64,000 nt of DNA from Solea solea (taxonomy: Eukaryota; Chordata; Actinopteri; Pleuronectiformes; Soleidae): NCBI RefSeq assembly GCF_958295425.1, contig NC_081142.1, positions 772,501 to 836,500 on the forward strand, in the 5' to 3' direction. Numbering within the stretch: position 1 is the first letter of the stretch; each line of letters opens with the position of its first letter. Below, piece by piece: positions 21,061 through 33,390 of the stretch. Position numbers and translations under genes: made by a program. The notes beneath the pieces were generated by a model. It had not been told where the DNA came from. It saw nothing but the letters and a program-made list of their open reading frames with translations, and did not search any database.

Positions 21061-21399
21061 CTAACTATAGCCTCAAATGTTGTAACATGCCTCTGTACGT
21101 CGCTCTGTACAACAAATGCAAAGAGATGGAAAACGTGTCCACAAATGTGCTTGTTGTGGTTTTTCTAGGAGTGTCTGACGAGTGTTTGTCCAGGGGGGAC
21201 CTCTGTGTGGAGCAAGTCTCTTAAAATGAAAGCAACAGTGCACACAATAAAGCTGCTAGACGTCTCTTCTCTGTCGCCATCTTGTTCAGCCCGCCTCTAG
21301 TGCGCCAGGGGTTTGTGATTGGTTCCCTTGTTTAGGAGATTTGTGAGAATGGAGTCCTTGCCAGACGTGTCTGGAGAGCCAAATCATTTTGCTGGCAGA
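21061..21399. other. Intron sequence, possible element edge
   Basis: Nothing firmly recognised. Some text near 21240-21300 resembles dispersed repeats. Confidence 0.3.
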
Positions 21400-21860
21400 C
21401 TCGACGTCAAGGGTTCTCACACCTTGGTTGACATCAAATTCAATGACTTTTTAAGGACTTTCCAGGGTCAATTCCCTCAAATTCAAGGACCGAATGTGTT
21501 GACACAGCTTAAGACGGGAGGGCAACTTGTAAGAGCCGCTTCGACCTTGGCGTCCACTTCTATTGATTTGCAGCACACTCTGCATCTGGCCAAGTGATTG
21601 TCCTTGGGATCTTGGGCAAGTCTGTCTTTGTGATTTTCCTCTGTAGAGCCAAAGATTTTGGAATTTTCATTTCCCAGACATCACATAATTTGCTCTTGCT
21701 TGCATAACGTTAGTAGTAGCAGTCTACGTTCATCAAGTAATGCAGTGTATGAAACAGTAGGTGGTAAATATCAGATTAACTTCTTTCTTGCACAATATCC
21801 AAGCACATTCAATTCAGAAACGTTCAAGGAATTTTAAGGACCCGTTGGAATCCTGGGCTT
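21400..21860. mobile_element. DNA-transposon-like dispersed repeat fragment
   Basis: It contains CACACCTTGGTTGACATCAA, CAAGGACCGAATGTGTTGAC and, at its right end, TTTTAAGGACCCGTTGGAATCCTG. A related right-end phrase, TTTCAAGGACCCATGGGAACCCTG (key word AAGGACCCxTxGGAAxCCTG), occurs alone at 50167-50190. The open frame at 21319-21597 is repeat-derived and not a gene. Family not identified. Confidence 0.5.
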
Positions 21861-21982
21861 GGTTCACCGAGGCTAGTATTAAAGGGACTTGACAGGATTA
21901 TGCACCTCCATATTTCCTGCATCTACTAAAGCCGTTAACACCTACATTAACAAAACAAAACATCCCATGATAGGTCAGTTAT

Positions 21983-22215
21983 GTTTGGACTAGGGCTGGG
22001 CGATATGGCCTGAAAATAAAATCCCCAAACAAAAAACTACTTAAGACAAAATAATTATTTCAAATGGTTTTATTTAGGGGAGGGCGCCGAGAGACAGCAG
22101 TAGACGTTTTTACCCAAGTTAAAGAAAAAAATCAATTTTTATTTTTTTAAATCGTCCAAACAAAAGCATCCGATTTTGATTTAAAATCAATTAATCGCCC
22201 AGCCCTAGTCTGGAT
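21983..22215. mobile_element. hAT-like MITE with AGGGCTGGGCGAT termini
   Basis: The element 21991-22207 (217 bp) has perfect 14-bp terminal inverted repeats TAGGGCTGGGCGAT and ATCGCCCAGCCCTA. Flanking 8-mers GTTTGGAC and GTCTGGAT match at six of eight positions, consistent with an aged 8-bp target duplication. This is one of the most recognisable short repeats in fish genomes. No coding capacity. Confidence 0.85.
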
Positions 22216-22589
22216 TTCTAATTTAAAAAATTACAAATGTGTTTTTTAAAAAATTAGCATTTTCCTGATTGGGTTGAATCAACCATTAGAGTTGTCCACT
22301 TGTGATGAGCAGGTTTTGATGTGTCTCTGAGTGCAGGGCAAAGTCGTGACGCGTGGATTTATCGGGGAGAAGGTAAGATGTGTGGTCTCTTGTGAAGGAC
22401 ACTGGTCACTCCTGATTCAGCCGAGTAAAACTTTAATGTCTCCACGTGTCAGACACCACTAAAGCTGTCATTTCAGAAGGTTACTACTCCATCAATATCA
22501 TGTGGAGATGTGAGGCAGACTGCTCTTCTGCTTGACATTTTCCTCCAGCCAACAGCAGTGAGCCTGGATTCCACGCTACTAAATATTGT

Positions 22590-22628
22590 GTATTTATTTA
22601 TTTATTTATTTTTGGGGGGGGGGGGGGG
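22590..22628. repeat. (TTTA)n followed by a run of 15 G
   Basis: TATTTATTTATTTATTTATT runs into 15 consecutive guanines at 22614-22628, an unusually long G homopolymer. Confidence 0.95.
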
Positions 22629-23429
22629 ATTCCTAAAAGCAGACCTGACACTTCACAAACAAGAAAATGTGGGTTATTCCCATGCTGTGCAACCTTTCTC
22701 ACGCCTGCAGAGATGCTCTGATTGTTTTGAAGCTGCATTTGAAGTCCAATGACTTTCTTTATCTGATATGTGGATTGAATCCTCTGCTCTGAAGCTTCAC
22801 TGTGCCTCAAGAACTTTTTCATACATTTCTTTTGCATTTGGGCTGTAATTGTTTCTTTATTCTAAGAAATCACTGACAACTGAGGGGGAGTGAAATGAAT
22901 CTGATTTGAAATAAATTGGTTTGAACAGCTTTTGTATTATTGAAGATGGAAAACGTCTATAGTCACGTCTATAGCGTCTCTAGAATGTGAAAAACAACAC
23001 TCATTACTTGGTAATTAATTACTCTTTGTATCCATTTTTTTATTAAATTACTTTTTAAATGAATATACATTTTTGATAGGGTTACATCTACATCTATTTC
23101 CTCAGAACTAACTTTTCATCAATTACTCATCACCAATCACTGTAAATTTGATCATTTAAACATTTAAGAATAAATATAATTTAACAAGAACCAAGTATAC
23201 CAGTGATTCCCAAAGACTGAGTCGGGACCCACACTTTTAAGTTAAGATTAATCTCTATATGTTTTAAATAACACAGAAAAATTAAAAACATAAAATTAAG
23301 TTGTAAGAAATTAGAATGGAAATGAGATGGATGTTTCTGGTGGTGTCATAAAAATATGAAACTGTAGGGGGAGCTCCATAGAGAAAATGGCAAAAAAAGT
23401 GACTGCTTTATAAATGAACTTATTTCCCT
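22629..23429. other. Intron sequence with a possible hAT terminus
   Basis: CAGTGATTCCCAAAGACTGAG at 23200 and the following GTCGGGACCCAC resemble the CAGTGGTTCCCAAA end of fish hAT elements. The other end was not located. No gene seen. Confidence 0.35.
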
Positions 23430-23539
23430 TCATGCGGGCATATGTGTATTGCATGTTTCGTGCTTGTTAGCAGAAGAACAGGCAGATAAATCCCATGTTC
23501 TGCATTAACTCACTTGTTGCAGTAGATGCGTGTGATTTC

Positions 23540-23700
23540 CTGGACCAAGCAGACTTTAGAAGTATGAGCCGCTGTTGCCTCTGCTGGCAGCTGCTGACAA
23601 TAATATATTCCTGGAGCACAATCATTTTAATAGCTCATCCATTTGCCCAGGAGACAATTGATTTTCTCTGTTTCCACACACGTTAGTCACATTTGATTTC
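23540..23700. promoter_or_regulatory. Candidate conserved noncoding element
   Basis: Unique, balanced-composition DNA with CAATCATTTTAATAGC, GGAGACAATTGATTTTC and a nearby ATTTGCATTAGTCACA. This resembles developmental enhancers. No coding frame spans it with splice sites. Conservation cannot be tested here. Confidence 0.25.
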
Positions 23701-24035
23701 TCTCATCCCATTTGCATTAGTCACATTTTCAGAGCGTGGCGCAGTGTGCTCAGGGTCCATGAGAGGAAATCTTTAATCAGGTGCCAGGGCCGGTGTTAGG
23801 TGTTAAGGTGGGGTCTAAATGATGGTGCATGGTGGCTGCCACTAAAGAAGATTCAGCACATCACCGGCACTGCAGTTCTCTGTGGTACAACTACAAAACA
23901 AAGTAGAACCTCTGATACCAACAACTGTCAATGCAGAGCAGTGTTACTCAACCAGGTAATCCAGGTAAAATGAATAATCTGTGGTACTGCGATAGAAAAC
24001 ACTGTCAACTTAAGTCTCTCAGTCTCTGACTCAGG
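23701..24035. other. Intron sequence, no gene seen
   Basis: Nothing recognised. Confidence 0.4.
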
Positions 24036-24345
24036 CTCTGACCATTGTCTGTATGTAAAATGGATATTGTCTTCTGGTTTCAAAGCCTTGAGGTTTGTGG
24101 TCTGATGGTCATCGTGACAGTTTTTGAGTCTGGACTTTGACTGAAGTCACCAGCAACTATACATCTGTCATTCACTCTGGTGTCCACTCACATGCTCCAT
24201 GATTTATTGTATATTTTCCCACAAATGGAACATAGTTTACAAAACTGACATCACATTATATTAGAGAGGAGCAGAATGAGTGATTAAGACCATTAACTCC
24301 TCAGGATGTAATGAATCATGTGAAAAGTAGAAGCTCATCTTACTA
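24036..24345 (-). repeat. Teleost dispersed repeat, reverse orientation
   Basis: GAGTGATTAAGACCATTAAC and the following CTCAGGATGTAATGAATCATGTGAAAAGTAG correspond to the reverse complement of the middle of the 13490-13770 repeat. GGATATTGTCTTCTGGTTTC matches text at 3222-3240. Confidence 0.5.
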
Positions 24346-25734
24346 CTTTTCTTCCATTAACTCACATTTAGCAACCAGGGAACTGCTACTTACTGTGCTA
24401 AGTGAAGCTAGAGGACACGTTTCCGGTATTCCACAAGACTTTATCCAGTTAGGAGGCAGAACTCCACAAATGGTTAGGATTACGCACAAAAAGCAAGGAA
24501 AAGAAAGTGTGTGTAACTGTGGTGGGCATGTCACATCACAGCGTCTCTCTCTTCATGAAACACACTGGAATGTCCTCATGACACTGCAACAATACAACAT
24601 TTCTAACATGATCTCAATAGAAACAACACACTGCATGGTTAAATATAGTGGGAGGATCAAATTATAATGTAAAATCCATTAAAAAAAACAAAAAAACATT
24701 GCTGCTCATCACACTCTCACTTGCTATGGAACACAACACCACCAATCCATACACCTCTGGTTCAAAAAACAAAAACAAAGAGCATCATGTATTCTGTGAG
24801 ATTTGGCTGAAATAGGTAATCCTGATATTTACATTGAATATATCCAGACCATCACACAACAGATAAATAACTTTGATGAGCTCCAAATCCTCCAAATCCA
24901 GGCAGTGGACACACATGTGAAAGGGAAGGCCAGTTCACTCTGACATATTCAGTCTCAGACAGAGATTCCTGCTTCTGAATGAAGACACAAAGAGCATATT
25001 TGCCGTGTTTGTCCTCACCTGGATATTCTCCACAGCACATTCCCCTGCTGCTCTGTTCCCTCATTAACCCAGTGAGCCTCTGTCTGCCTCGACAGGCTGC
25101 ACCTCATCATCTAATCACTCTGTTTATGCACTGAAAGAGCAAAAGAGAGAGCGACTCCACATTTTTCTAACCTGCTGCTGCATCCTTGCCTCGTGTTGTG
25201 CAGCCTGTTCACCTTTTCATTTGCAGGACAATTACATTGGTTATGGTTTGTCGGGAGGCAAAATAACTGATGCTGTTTTTGGAGGATGTAAAGAGAATCT
25301 GTCATTTTTCAACTTAAACAAGCCGTCAAACTGACATAAAACCAGTTATTTAGGTCAAATTTAATTATATACACAAACCACATGCATACATTGGGGGTAT
25401 ATGGTAGTTTCTATTTCATTTGCTATGTTTATGCATTGAAAATTGAAGCTTTAAAACATACGTATTACATTTTGGAAACTGTTGTCACAACTGTTAGTGT
25501 TTGAATGAAAATCTATCTTGAAATATCAAGTGTCCAAATGTCTCCATGTAAGAAAACGCAGGAGGTTGAATTCATTTTCCTTTTGTGTTTTCACATCTCT
25601 CCATAGTTGCTTGTCAAAGTCAGCAGGGTCCAAATCTGCTCCTACAGAGATAAGACAAGAATCCTTCCTAACATTCTGGGGATGTGGAAATTAAAATGTT
25701 CTTATAAATGTTGCTTATAGAGGGACACAGCGCC
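24346..25734. other. Intron sequence, no gene seen
   Basis: Overlapping short frames on both strands at 24311-24667 have no motifs. Two A-rich patches at 24680-24700 and 24758-24778. Otherwise nothing. Confidence 0.4.
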
Positions 25735-25870
25735 ATCTACGGAGGCGGAGTCAGACATACACGGCCAATAAATCCATTTTCTCCTCAGCATGTATCCATG
25801 GACTCGGCAAGTTGTCCGATTGTCTGTCTCAGTGGAACTACGGCCTTAGCTCCATTAAACTGAGCATGTA
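25735..25870. repeat. Dispersed repeat, uninterrupted (empty-site) copy
   Basis: GGAGGCGGAGTCAGACATAC, ACGGCCAATAAATCCATTTTCTC, GTCCGATTGTCTGTCTCAGTGG and GGCCTTAGCTCCATTAAAC follow one another. The same words occur at 37680-38345, but there a 551-bp element separates the third from the fourth. Confidence 0.7.
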
Positions 25871-27050
25871 AACGTGCTGACTGTGTCATTGTTTGACTGA
25901 CTCCAGACCAGTTGGACTTAGAAGACAACAAGTAAGTGGACACATCTCCAGGTGCTTGGGTGGTGTGCATCACCTTTCCTCATGTGGCGGATAAAGCAAT
26001 GAATAAATGAGGTGGCTGTTTGTGGCCACTGGCAGGTCTGATGAGTTAGAACAAAATCTTATTAGTAATTCAAATGTACTGAGAATTATTGACAGCGGCA
26101 CACAGAGGGGCACACGACTTGAACAAAGAAGGCACACAGTTTGTCGCCCCCACCCACACAGTGTTCCTGGGATGGAAAGCTGCTGGGGGTTTGACTCGGA
26201 ATCAAGTCAAAGCTCATACTTGGATAGAAGGTTCACAAGAGGGTTCAGCTGGGAATTGCACTAAGGTTATGGTTTATGAAATGGAAACAAGAATAATAAC
26301 ACTCCCACTCTCACAGAGAATCACATTGTACAGTTCATGCTGTCATATGGGAGGTGTGGGGACAGAAAAGAAAGAGAGAATTGAAAATGTGGGTTTGTGC
26401 TTCAGTGACATGTTTGATGTCAAGTTGGAATCCTGCAACAGTCACACTAATGACAATGTTCACTGGTAAGGAACTATTCCAATTAATGAGCATTTATAAA
26501 CCTTAGGAGAAGGGAAATATTATTGTTGTCATGGGAATATTTCATGCTTACACATTTGATCTTTGTGCTTCTCCTGTTTATTCTATTACCTACATGTTGT
26601 TGTGATTCTTGATGGAGTAACTGTCACACCGAGGAAATTAATAAAATATTCAGATTGTGATGAAATCAGTTCATGAACTTGCAGTGAAGGCAGGAATGCT
26701 TTGTCTTAAAAAGCAGAAACTACAGAAGCTGAGACTGTCATTTTCATTACTGCATCAAGTAGACTTGTGCAGGGAAAGCCTTTCAAATCCAAACAATGTC
26801 AAAGTCAGCACTGCACACACCGGTGCCCTTAGTAAGTCACTTGTCAAGTCAGTAATGTGAGAGAAAGTGGCTGAGTGAATAAAAACACTAAGCCGTGCAT
26901 GCTGCTGTGACATGAAATAGTCATACTGTAAAAATAAGTATTTTATAATATGTGTCAATATTGTTATGACAAGTTTTGGACTCAGAAAAGTGTAAAGAGG
27001 CTTTCAGTTCATTGTGAAACTGGAGCAGATGTCAGGGGAAGTCAGCTGAC
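25871..27050. other. Intron sequence, no gene seen
   Basis: The plus-strand frames at 26007-26469 overlap each other and are unsupported. No known repeat identified. Confidence 0.4.
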
Positions 27051-27070
27051 GAGGAGGAGGAGGAGGAGGA
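27051..27070. repeat. (GAG)n microsatellite
   Basis: About seven GAG units. Confidence 0.9.
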
Positions 27071-27074
27071 AGAG

Positions 27075-27300
27075 TTCACTTTTCTAGTTTTGATGACCAC
27101 TCCAAGGACTTCATCCATTCTCTCACACATTCATAGCACAGTTGTATGCAACACTTTTGTCTATCTTACATCTATCGTACCTATTCATATACGCTGTGTG
27201 GCACCGCTGTCGGGAGCCACTTGGCGTTAAGTGTCTCGCCCAAGGAAACATCCACGTGTACACTAGCAGAGTCAGGATGTTGAACTTGTTAAATAAGAGC
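27075..27300 (+). repeat. Dispersed retroelement fragment
   Basis: TTTTCTAGTTTTGATGACCACTC, then CACACATTCATAGCACAG, then GTCGGGAGCCACTTGGCG and TTAAGTGTCTCGCCCAAGGA. I recall these words as one common fish repeat (the TTAAGTGTCTTGCCCAAGGACAC family). The start is shared with 203-256 and 50373-50470. Confidence 0.6.
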
Positions 27301-28980
27301 CAAAACCTGGGAGTTGCTGAGATGGCTGAAGTTGCTGCAGTCTCACTGAATTAATGCATCCACATAGAACAATTAAAAAAAGGATTAAAAGCATCCAGTT
27401 GCCTCTAGAAATACAGAAATATTGATTTTATGTGTGCAAGAGGTGCAACATGTGTTAAACACATGGATAGAACAAGAGGCTGCTGTGGTAATGGACTCAA
27501 CTGAGGGCGACCTGTACTTGTTATTGTTGGACTAGTAAGTAAATAGTTTGCTTGTTATCTAAATGATGTTCAGAGCATTGAGCTTCCTGTGGGTCAGGCT
27601 GTGTTATTGAAGTCATCTCATCGTCTCATCCTCTCATCCCTTTCGTCCATAAAGCACGTGATTTAAACAATGTGCATACAATGAGCCATAGGTTATATAA
27701 GCCAGGATGAAAACACAAGCTAAAGCACTACCTTTGTTTTGTACATTAAGTCCTGTTTCAGAGTTCACTTGTCAACAAATGCATGTTACCACGATATATG
27801 TGCATTTTATGACAGTTTCTGTTTGAGAAGCAGAGAACAAATCCTACTGTGTGTTATAGTAACTTATGCTATAGAGTTCAATGAGGAAGACCATGAAAAT
27901 GCCAACTTCACAGTGCCTGAATGAGCAAATACCAACCAGTGCTTTATTTATAGGAAAATAAAACATAAAATTAATCCTGATTTGCATAGAAAACCATAGC
28001 AGATTGATGGAGAACAGAGCAGGAGAATGAGACAGATGGAGAATTAGTTGTTTTTTTTATGCGTAGCATTTTCACATATACCTTCCAGCAATAGTGTATA
28101 AATTACACAAAGAGGAAATCTCTGAATATTTTGGAATCTGTAATGAGATTAATCTGCCAATCCCTTCACTTTAATGTCGTAGTGAAGTTTTTAAAAACTT
28201 CAAATCCTAATGGAAAACAATGATTCACATAAATGGGACATTAACGGTAGCAGGATGGAAGTCTGATGAGCTGGCAGCACATTTACTGTTTAGGTTTATT
28301 TGAGGCTTAATTGATTGTTGCTTGAATGATATCGGGAGCGTCTCGTTCTCTCTTTCCTTCACTCTGTCTTCACTGTCTCAGTCCCTTGTTTACCACAGAA
28401 GACAATTTATGTAATCCTTTAAATCAGACTATTTCACATTAGGATTTAACTGTGTTTACTTTGCTTAATTTATCTCCGTTGCTACAGCGAAGTCAAACAA
28501 GTTTCAAGGTGAAAGTCGAACTTCAAAGTGACGATCTTATCACCATGTCACTTTGCATTTTGATGTGGGAAGTGTCCAGCTTTGGAGTTTTGGAGGCAGA
28601 TATGATCGGGGATGATGAACAGCCTGGTGTCACCGGCAGATATGACTTTTCATAGTCATGAACTCGGGGCCTGTTGTTTGTGGCCTTGGGAGGTCACTTG
28701 TTCAGCCATGTATTTTTCATTGTTGATGGAATCAGGTGAATCATAAGGTTGTGGACCAACATGATTGATGATGACTCAGCAGGAACAAAAGGTGTACGCT
28801 TATAAACAAACATCCTGCTTAGAGTCGGCAGTATTTGGAACTGAGGTGAAAAGAAATGTTAATTGTAAAATTTCCATTTCTGCAGAGATGAACAAGTTAT
28901 CAGATGATTTACAGCATTTGCTGCAAGTGATAATTCTCATGCTTTGGTGAAGGACTAAAGCAGCTCAACATCACTGTCTC
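27301..28980. other. Intron sequence, no gene seen
   Basis: Unique AT-rich DNA. Bases 28095-28165 (AATGAGATTAATCTGCCAATC) have a conserved-element texture but no further support. Confidence 0.35.
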
Positions 28981-29110
28981 ATGCTGTGTTCACACACGCG
29001 ACAAGCTTACATACAAAGTCAATGTACACATGCGATATTAGCATCGACAGGGCCGTGTGGCGCGTTATACGTGACTGACGCTCAAGTAGAAATTTACAAA
29101 CAATTGGCGC
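28981..29110. mobile_element. Possible MITE end
   Basis: ATGCTGTGTTCACACACGCG and ACATACAAAGTCAATGTACACATGCG resemble the GCTGCGTTCACACC...AAGTCAATG start of a common fish DNA-transposon family. The opposite end was not found. Confidence 0.35.
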
Positions 29111-29342
29111 AGAGAAATGAAGTTAGTCACTTCCCAGTTCCAAGACAAATCACAACTTCCAGTGGATGGGGGGAATTGGTTGCATTTTTCAAAGTGGAGC
29201 CTACTATTCCTGGCTTTTCCACTCTTAGAGACTGTAGCTTAACATATTTAAATATCTATAGTAAAAGACCTTTCCTGTGCAATTGTATAATTGTTACAAC
29301 TTTTCTTTTAAAAGTAATGGTATAAAATTTCAATAAGATTTC

Positions 29343-29465
29343 TCATTTGAAGAGCTGCCCTGCGATGGACTGGCAGGTTTACCTCGCCTTTTGTCCCAAT
29401 GTCAGCAGCCCTGTGACCTTCACATGGAGAATAAAGCGGAGGACAATGAATTAATGAATGAATTT
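29343..29465 (+). mobile_element. tRNA-derived SINE, 5'-truncated 3' half
   Basis: CCCTGCGATGGACTGGCAGG, then TTCACATGGAGAATAAAGCGG, ending in a short AATGAATT repeat tail at 29447-29465. It is the 3' half of the same SINE as at 43703, in plus orientation; the head is missing, as expected for truncated insertion. Confidence 0.75.
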
Positions 29466-30050
29466 AAAGAGCTTCACTGTCAATCAATAGATATCTTAAA
29501 TTAAAACACTGCCCTTTTATGGTCAACTCTTATTGTTCTTCCCAGTTCTAACCAATGTTTAAAGGAGCTTGCAGCCTCACAAACTCTGCCTTTACACTGA
29601 AGCTGGTGCAATAATATGTGCAGAGGCTGACTCGGCCATTCAGGATGAACCTCTTCAACATCAAACACACACACTCGCTTGGATGACGTGCGTCTCTGTT
29701 TCATCTTGTGAATCCAACCAGGCTCTGCAGGAGGTTTGAGGAAAAAAGCCCAGCGGTTACATACTTGCATCATAGCTAAGCAACAAGAGTCAAGTGATCA
29801 GAGCAGCGGCAAACAGGGAAGGAGTGGTCAAACTGTTTGTCATATACATAATGTATAATATGCACATATGTAAACAGTGGTCTAAGGCCCAGCAGGTGAT
29901 TCACAGTGCTGCGGCTTTAATGGACACATCAGAGGCAGCTTCCTCTCGGCCAAACGAGCTGCTTTAGCCCCCAAGTTAGGTTCAAAACAGATCCGCTGAC
30001 AAACATGAAACGTTGTATTTTGGCTTTGAAAAAATCTTGAAACTAATGCT
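29466..30050. other. Intron sequence, no gene seen
   Basis: The minus-strand frame 29501-29773 has no recognised domain. Confidence 0.4.
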
Positions 30051-30480
30051 GTGTTTCCATCATGGTACGGTTCAGCTTGGTACAGTACGGTATGGTTTGG
30101 AATGGTAAAGCTCTGGGTCAGGCTTGCGTTTCAAGTCCTACCGTTGTGACGATAACGAATGTCAACAACAAACAACAATGGACGACTGACAGCAGTTCTT
30201 TTCTCCTGCTCGGTTTGTGGCTGTTTGTGTCAACAAGACAAGTCAAGCTTTGTATGAGGATTGACTGCAGGAGTTAAAGAAACACCGGTCGCAAGGGAGT
30301 TAAGTTTTTCTGTCGCCAAATCAGCTGACTGCTGTGGGTGGAGCTGGTCTAGCGCCACCGTAACCATACCATTTTACTCTTTTTTATCCAGAGGGAAGAG
30401 TGCCGATGAATGGAACATTGGAACCTTTGGGACTGGTACATAACGTACCTTACTGTACCGAAGCAAACTGTTCCACTGGG
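30051..30480. mobile_element. Non-autonomous DNA transposon (MITE family B, copy 1)
   Basis: It begins GTTTCCATCATGGTACGG and TGGTTTGGAATGGTAAAGC. It ends CTGTACCGAAGCAAACTG and TTCCACTGG, giving inverted termini of the type (A)TGG(T)A...GGTTCGGTTTGGTAC. Shared internal words with 45223-45700 include TTTGGAATGGTAAA, CAGGCTTGC/CAGGTTTGC and TACCATACCA. Coding capacity absent. Confidence 0.65.
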
Positions 30481-31527
30481 TAGAAATATGGCTGTAAAGT
30501 TTAGCTTCAGTCCCATATGCAGTAGATCCCACACTCATTCGTGCAGCTTCAGCTTCTCATCAGTTTCTCTCTCAAGACTGTTGAGAATTATCCAGGTGAA
30601 AATCACAACGCAAAAGTAACTACTTTTAATTTATCAATAATTTTTTTTTAAGCAGTGATTTGTTTTTATTGTGTTTTTTTTAATATCTTATTCTTATCTT
30701 TTACTAATTCTGCTTCGTATTCTTCTTCTTATTATTATTATTATTACTATTATTAATATCCCATATAAAGTATCCAGACTTCTCAGCACTGATCTTGTTT
30801 TTTTTCATACTTTCCTTCAACTGTCAAATTCGATATTTTGGGCTGTTTTGCTTCCACAATATGTTTCCCTGAGACAACCGGATTGAAACATCCCCACTAC
30901 ACTTTGAGATGCTTTTTAAAAATGGTCCTTTTATCTTTTATCTGTCTGCTTCTCTAAACTTGAATCACTGTATGAAGTTTCTTTTTTTTCTTTCTTCAAA
31001 AAAGATTTTTTTCTTATTCTGAGCCAGGAATCTTCATTTAAGGTTCACCAAACGTTTCTGCAGAGAAGTTCATCCACGGAGCATTTATAAATCATGTCAT
31101 TGCTCTAAAAATTCTACATGTGCTGCTACACGTTACATTAGTGAATATTTGCATTTGTGTAATGAAAGTCCCATAAAAAACTTACTAATACATAACTACA
31201 TGTGGTGTGTATTGTGTGTAATCTGCTGTAATCAGTGGTGATGGCGGCGTCTTTAAAGGTTATTTTCTCACAGGATAAACTTTTCTTTCCTTCAGATTCT
31301 GCATGGAAACATTCTGTCATGTTCTCACTCTGTCTCTTGAACTGTGTGCTAATCACTTGTCATTGATTATTAACCTAATCCTTTGAATTTCTTTTTCCTT
31401 TTACGCTCGCTTTCATCTTCTTGCAGATTGCGGGCATGAAGGAGTCACTCTGGATTATACAAGACTCAAAAGCTTGACAGAGTATCTTAAAGCCATAGTG
31501 CATCACTTTTATATACATATGTATACT
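30481..31527. other. Intron sequence, no gene seen
   Basis: T-rich low-complexity DNA around 30640-30770 (ATTATTATT runs). Nothing else. Confidence 0.4.
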
Positions 31528-31966
31528 TACAGTTGAAACCAGAAGTTTACATACACTATAAAAATATACACATATGCTTTTTTTCCTCACTGTCTGAGCG
31601 GTATGATGGCTGGACATTCCCATGGTGTTTATACTTGCGTATGTGCCTTAAAATACACACACAGGTGTGTCTCTAATGAACTCATAATAATTCAGAAGCT
31701 TCCAAACATCTTCATTTAGGCTTTCCAAAATTGTTTAAAGGCATAATAATCTCAGTGTATGTAAACCTCTGACTTTGAAGAAAGTAATAAAAAATGTCTA
31801 AAAAAAATCCTTCTCTCATTATTCTGACATTTAGCAAATAGAAAGAATTTTGATAATCCTAACGGACCTAAAACAGGAAACATGATTGTCTGATTTCATG
31901 TCAGACAGAAAAAAAAAAGCATATGTGTCTTTTTATATAGTGTATGTAAACGTCTGGTTTCAATTA
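31528..31966. mobile_element. Internally deleted Tc1-like transposon
   Basis: The element spans about 31530-31964 (435 bp) at a TA target. The left end is CAGTTGAAACCAGAAGTTTA and the right end reads as the complement of TGAAACCAGACGTTTACATA. Both continue into ACACTATA...CACATATGCTTTTTTT, so the inverted repeats are about 70 bp. A further internal direct-repeat-like word, GTGTATGTAAACCTCTGACT, sits at 31757. Transposase coding sequence is missing apart from its 3' flank (CACACACAGGTGTGTCTCTAA). Confidence 0.9.
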
Positions 31967-33339
31967 CATACAATCCTCTATCCAATAATTTGTTAATTCT
32001 GATTAGCTCCACTCTGTGTGTGACTCTCTTCTCTCTCTTAGTGTAGCAGTGTTTTGGGGTGATAATCCTGGGCTGCAGACTCAGTGATAATGAGCAGGCG
32101 AAGCAACAGCGTGAGTAAAGTGCAACAGCTTCATGTAGTTGGACTAGGGCTGAAAACACCAAGAAGCCCTCATGAACTACAGAAAATAAACTTAGACATT
32201 TAGTAGGACTTGAAAATGAAATTGGCTTCACCAACAGAAGCCCTCCCTGAACAACTGCCTAACTGTTGTTGTTGTTTCCTTCACCGTGCAGCTCCAGGTT
32301 TCCAGGATGCAGTGTGGACAAGTCACACATAAAACACGTTAAAAGACAGACGTACAACACATAACTTAACAAGGTAACACAGAATTGTGTATGTGTGTTA
32401 CTGGAGAGAGAAAAGAAGGTCATAGAGACCACACTATTATTATAGAGCTTCAGCACTGGAGGTTCAATGTCAGTTATGCTGAACAAACAATTGCAGTTGA
32501 TAATATTGTTGCAATAAAGTAAAAATCAATTACTTCAAACACTTAAAATGCTTCCAAAAACACACTTAAAGCATTCATTTATCGACTGTGACTTTATCCT
32601 GGGGGTTACTGGATTGTGTTTTCATAAATAATGTGTTTATTAACAGGTGTCAGAAGAAGAAGAAGAAGAAGAGCAACTGGAGAAGTACTATAAAACAAAC
32701 AAGTTTAAAAAGGTCATGATTGATGATTAATACAGTGTGACTTTTGACCTATGTTTTTCTTTGTTTTTTAAATAGTTGTGCTGTTTTAAAAGGTTTCTCA
32801 GAGGCTTTGATATGAATTTTAGAGATGGAAAAGAAAGAAAGCAAAATTTCACTTTATACTATTTGGACCATTGAATGTCTTTGTAATTTCACTACCTTTG
32901 TTTGAATAAATGCCATTTGAAAAACAGTGTAAGAGCTTTTCATAGCTATGCATGATGAAACCATATAAAGACTGAATGTATACAAACCTCATATAATACA
33001 GCAAAATGTTTTCAAGCAGTTTCTTCAAACATGTCTCTGAAAGTCTGCATAAATAATCTGGATTCATGAGGCTGTTCACAGTGTTGAATTAAAATATTCA
33101 CTGATCATCAGCAGCTGAGTTTATGGTCGCCCCAGTTACTAAAATATAGAGTGCAAATTGAATAATTAAACTTGGGAGAAGCAAACACACACCAGGACAG
33201 AGTATAGTTGTGAAAAATGTAGACACATTTGTTTAAAGTTAAACCTACAACATTATGAAGTGCACAGAGTTTTTCTGGAGTTGAAGGAAAATGTCATCTG
33301 TGACATTTAAACTGCACCACATCAAACCTGTGTTGTTAG
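31967..33339. other. Intron sequence, no gene seen
   Basis: Only a GAA microsatellite (listed separately) stands out. Confidence 0.4.
32652..32671. repeat. (GAA)n microsatellite
   Basis: About six to seven AGA/GAA units. Confidence 0.9.
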
Positions 33340-33390
33340 ACTTGGTGTGTGAGACACTTGGTGTGTGAGACACTTGGTGTGTGAGACACT
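33340..33390. repeat. 16-bp minisatellite x3
   Basis: Three perfect copies of ACTTGGTGTGTGAGAC followed by ACT. Confidence 0.95.

Noticed and set aside
21319..21597. 92-codon plus-strand ORF as a gene
   Set aside because: The nucleotide text is a dispersed repeat and part of it recurs at 50167-50190; no splice or domain evidence.
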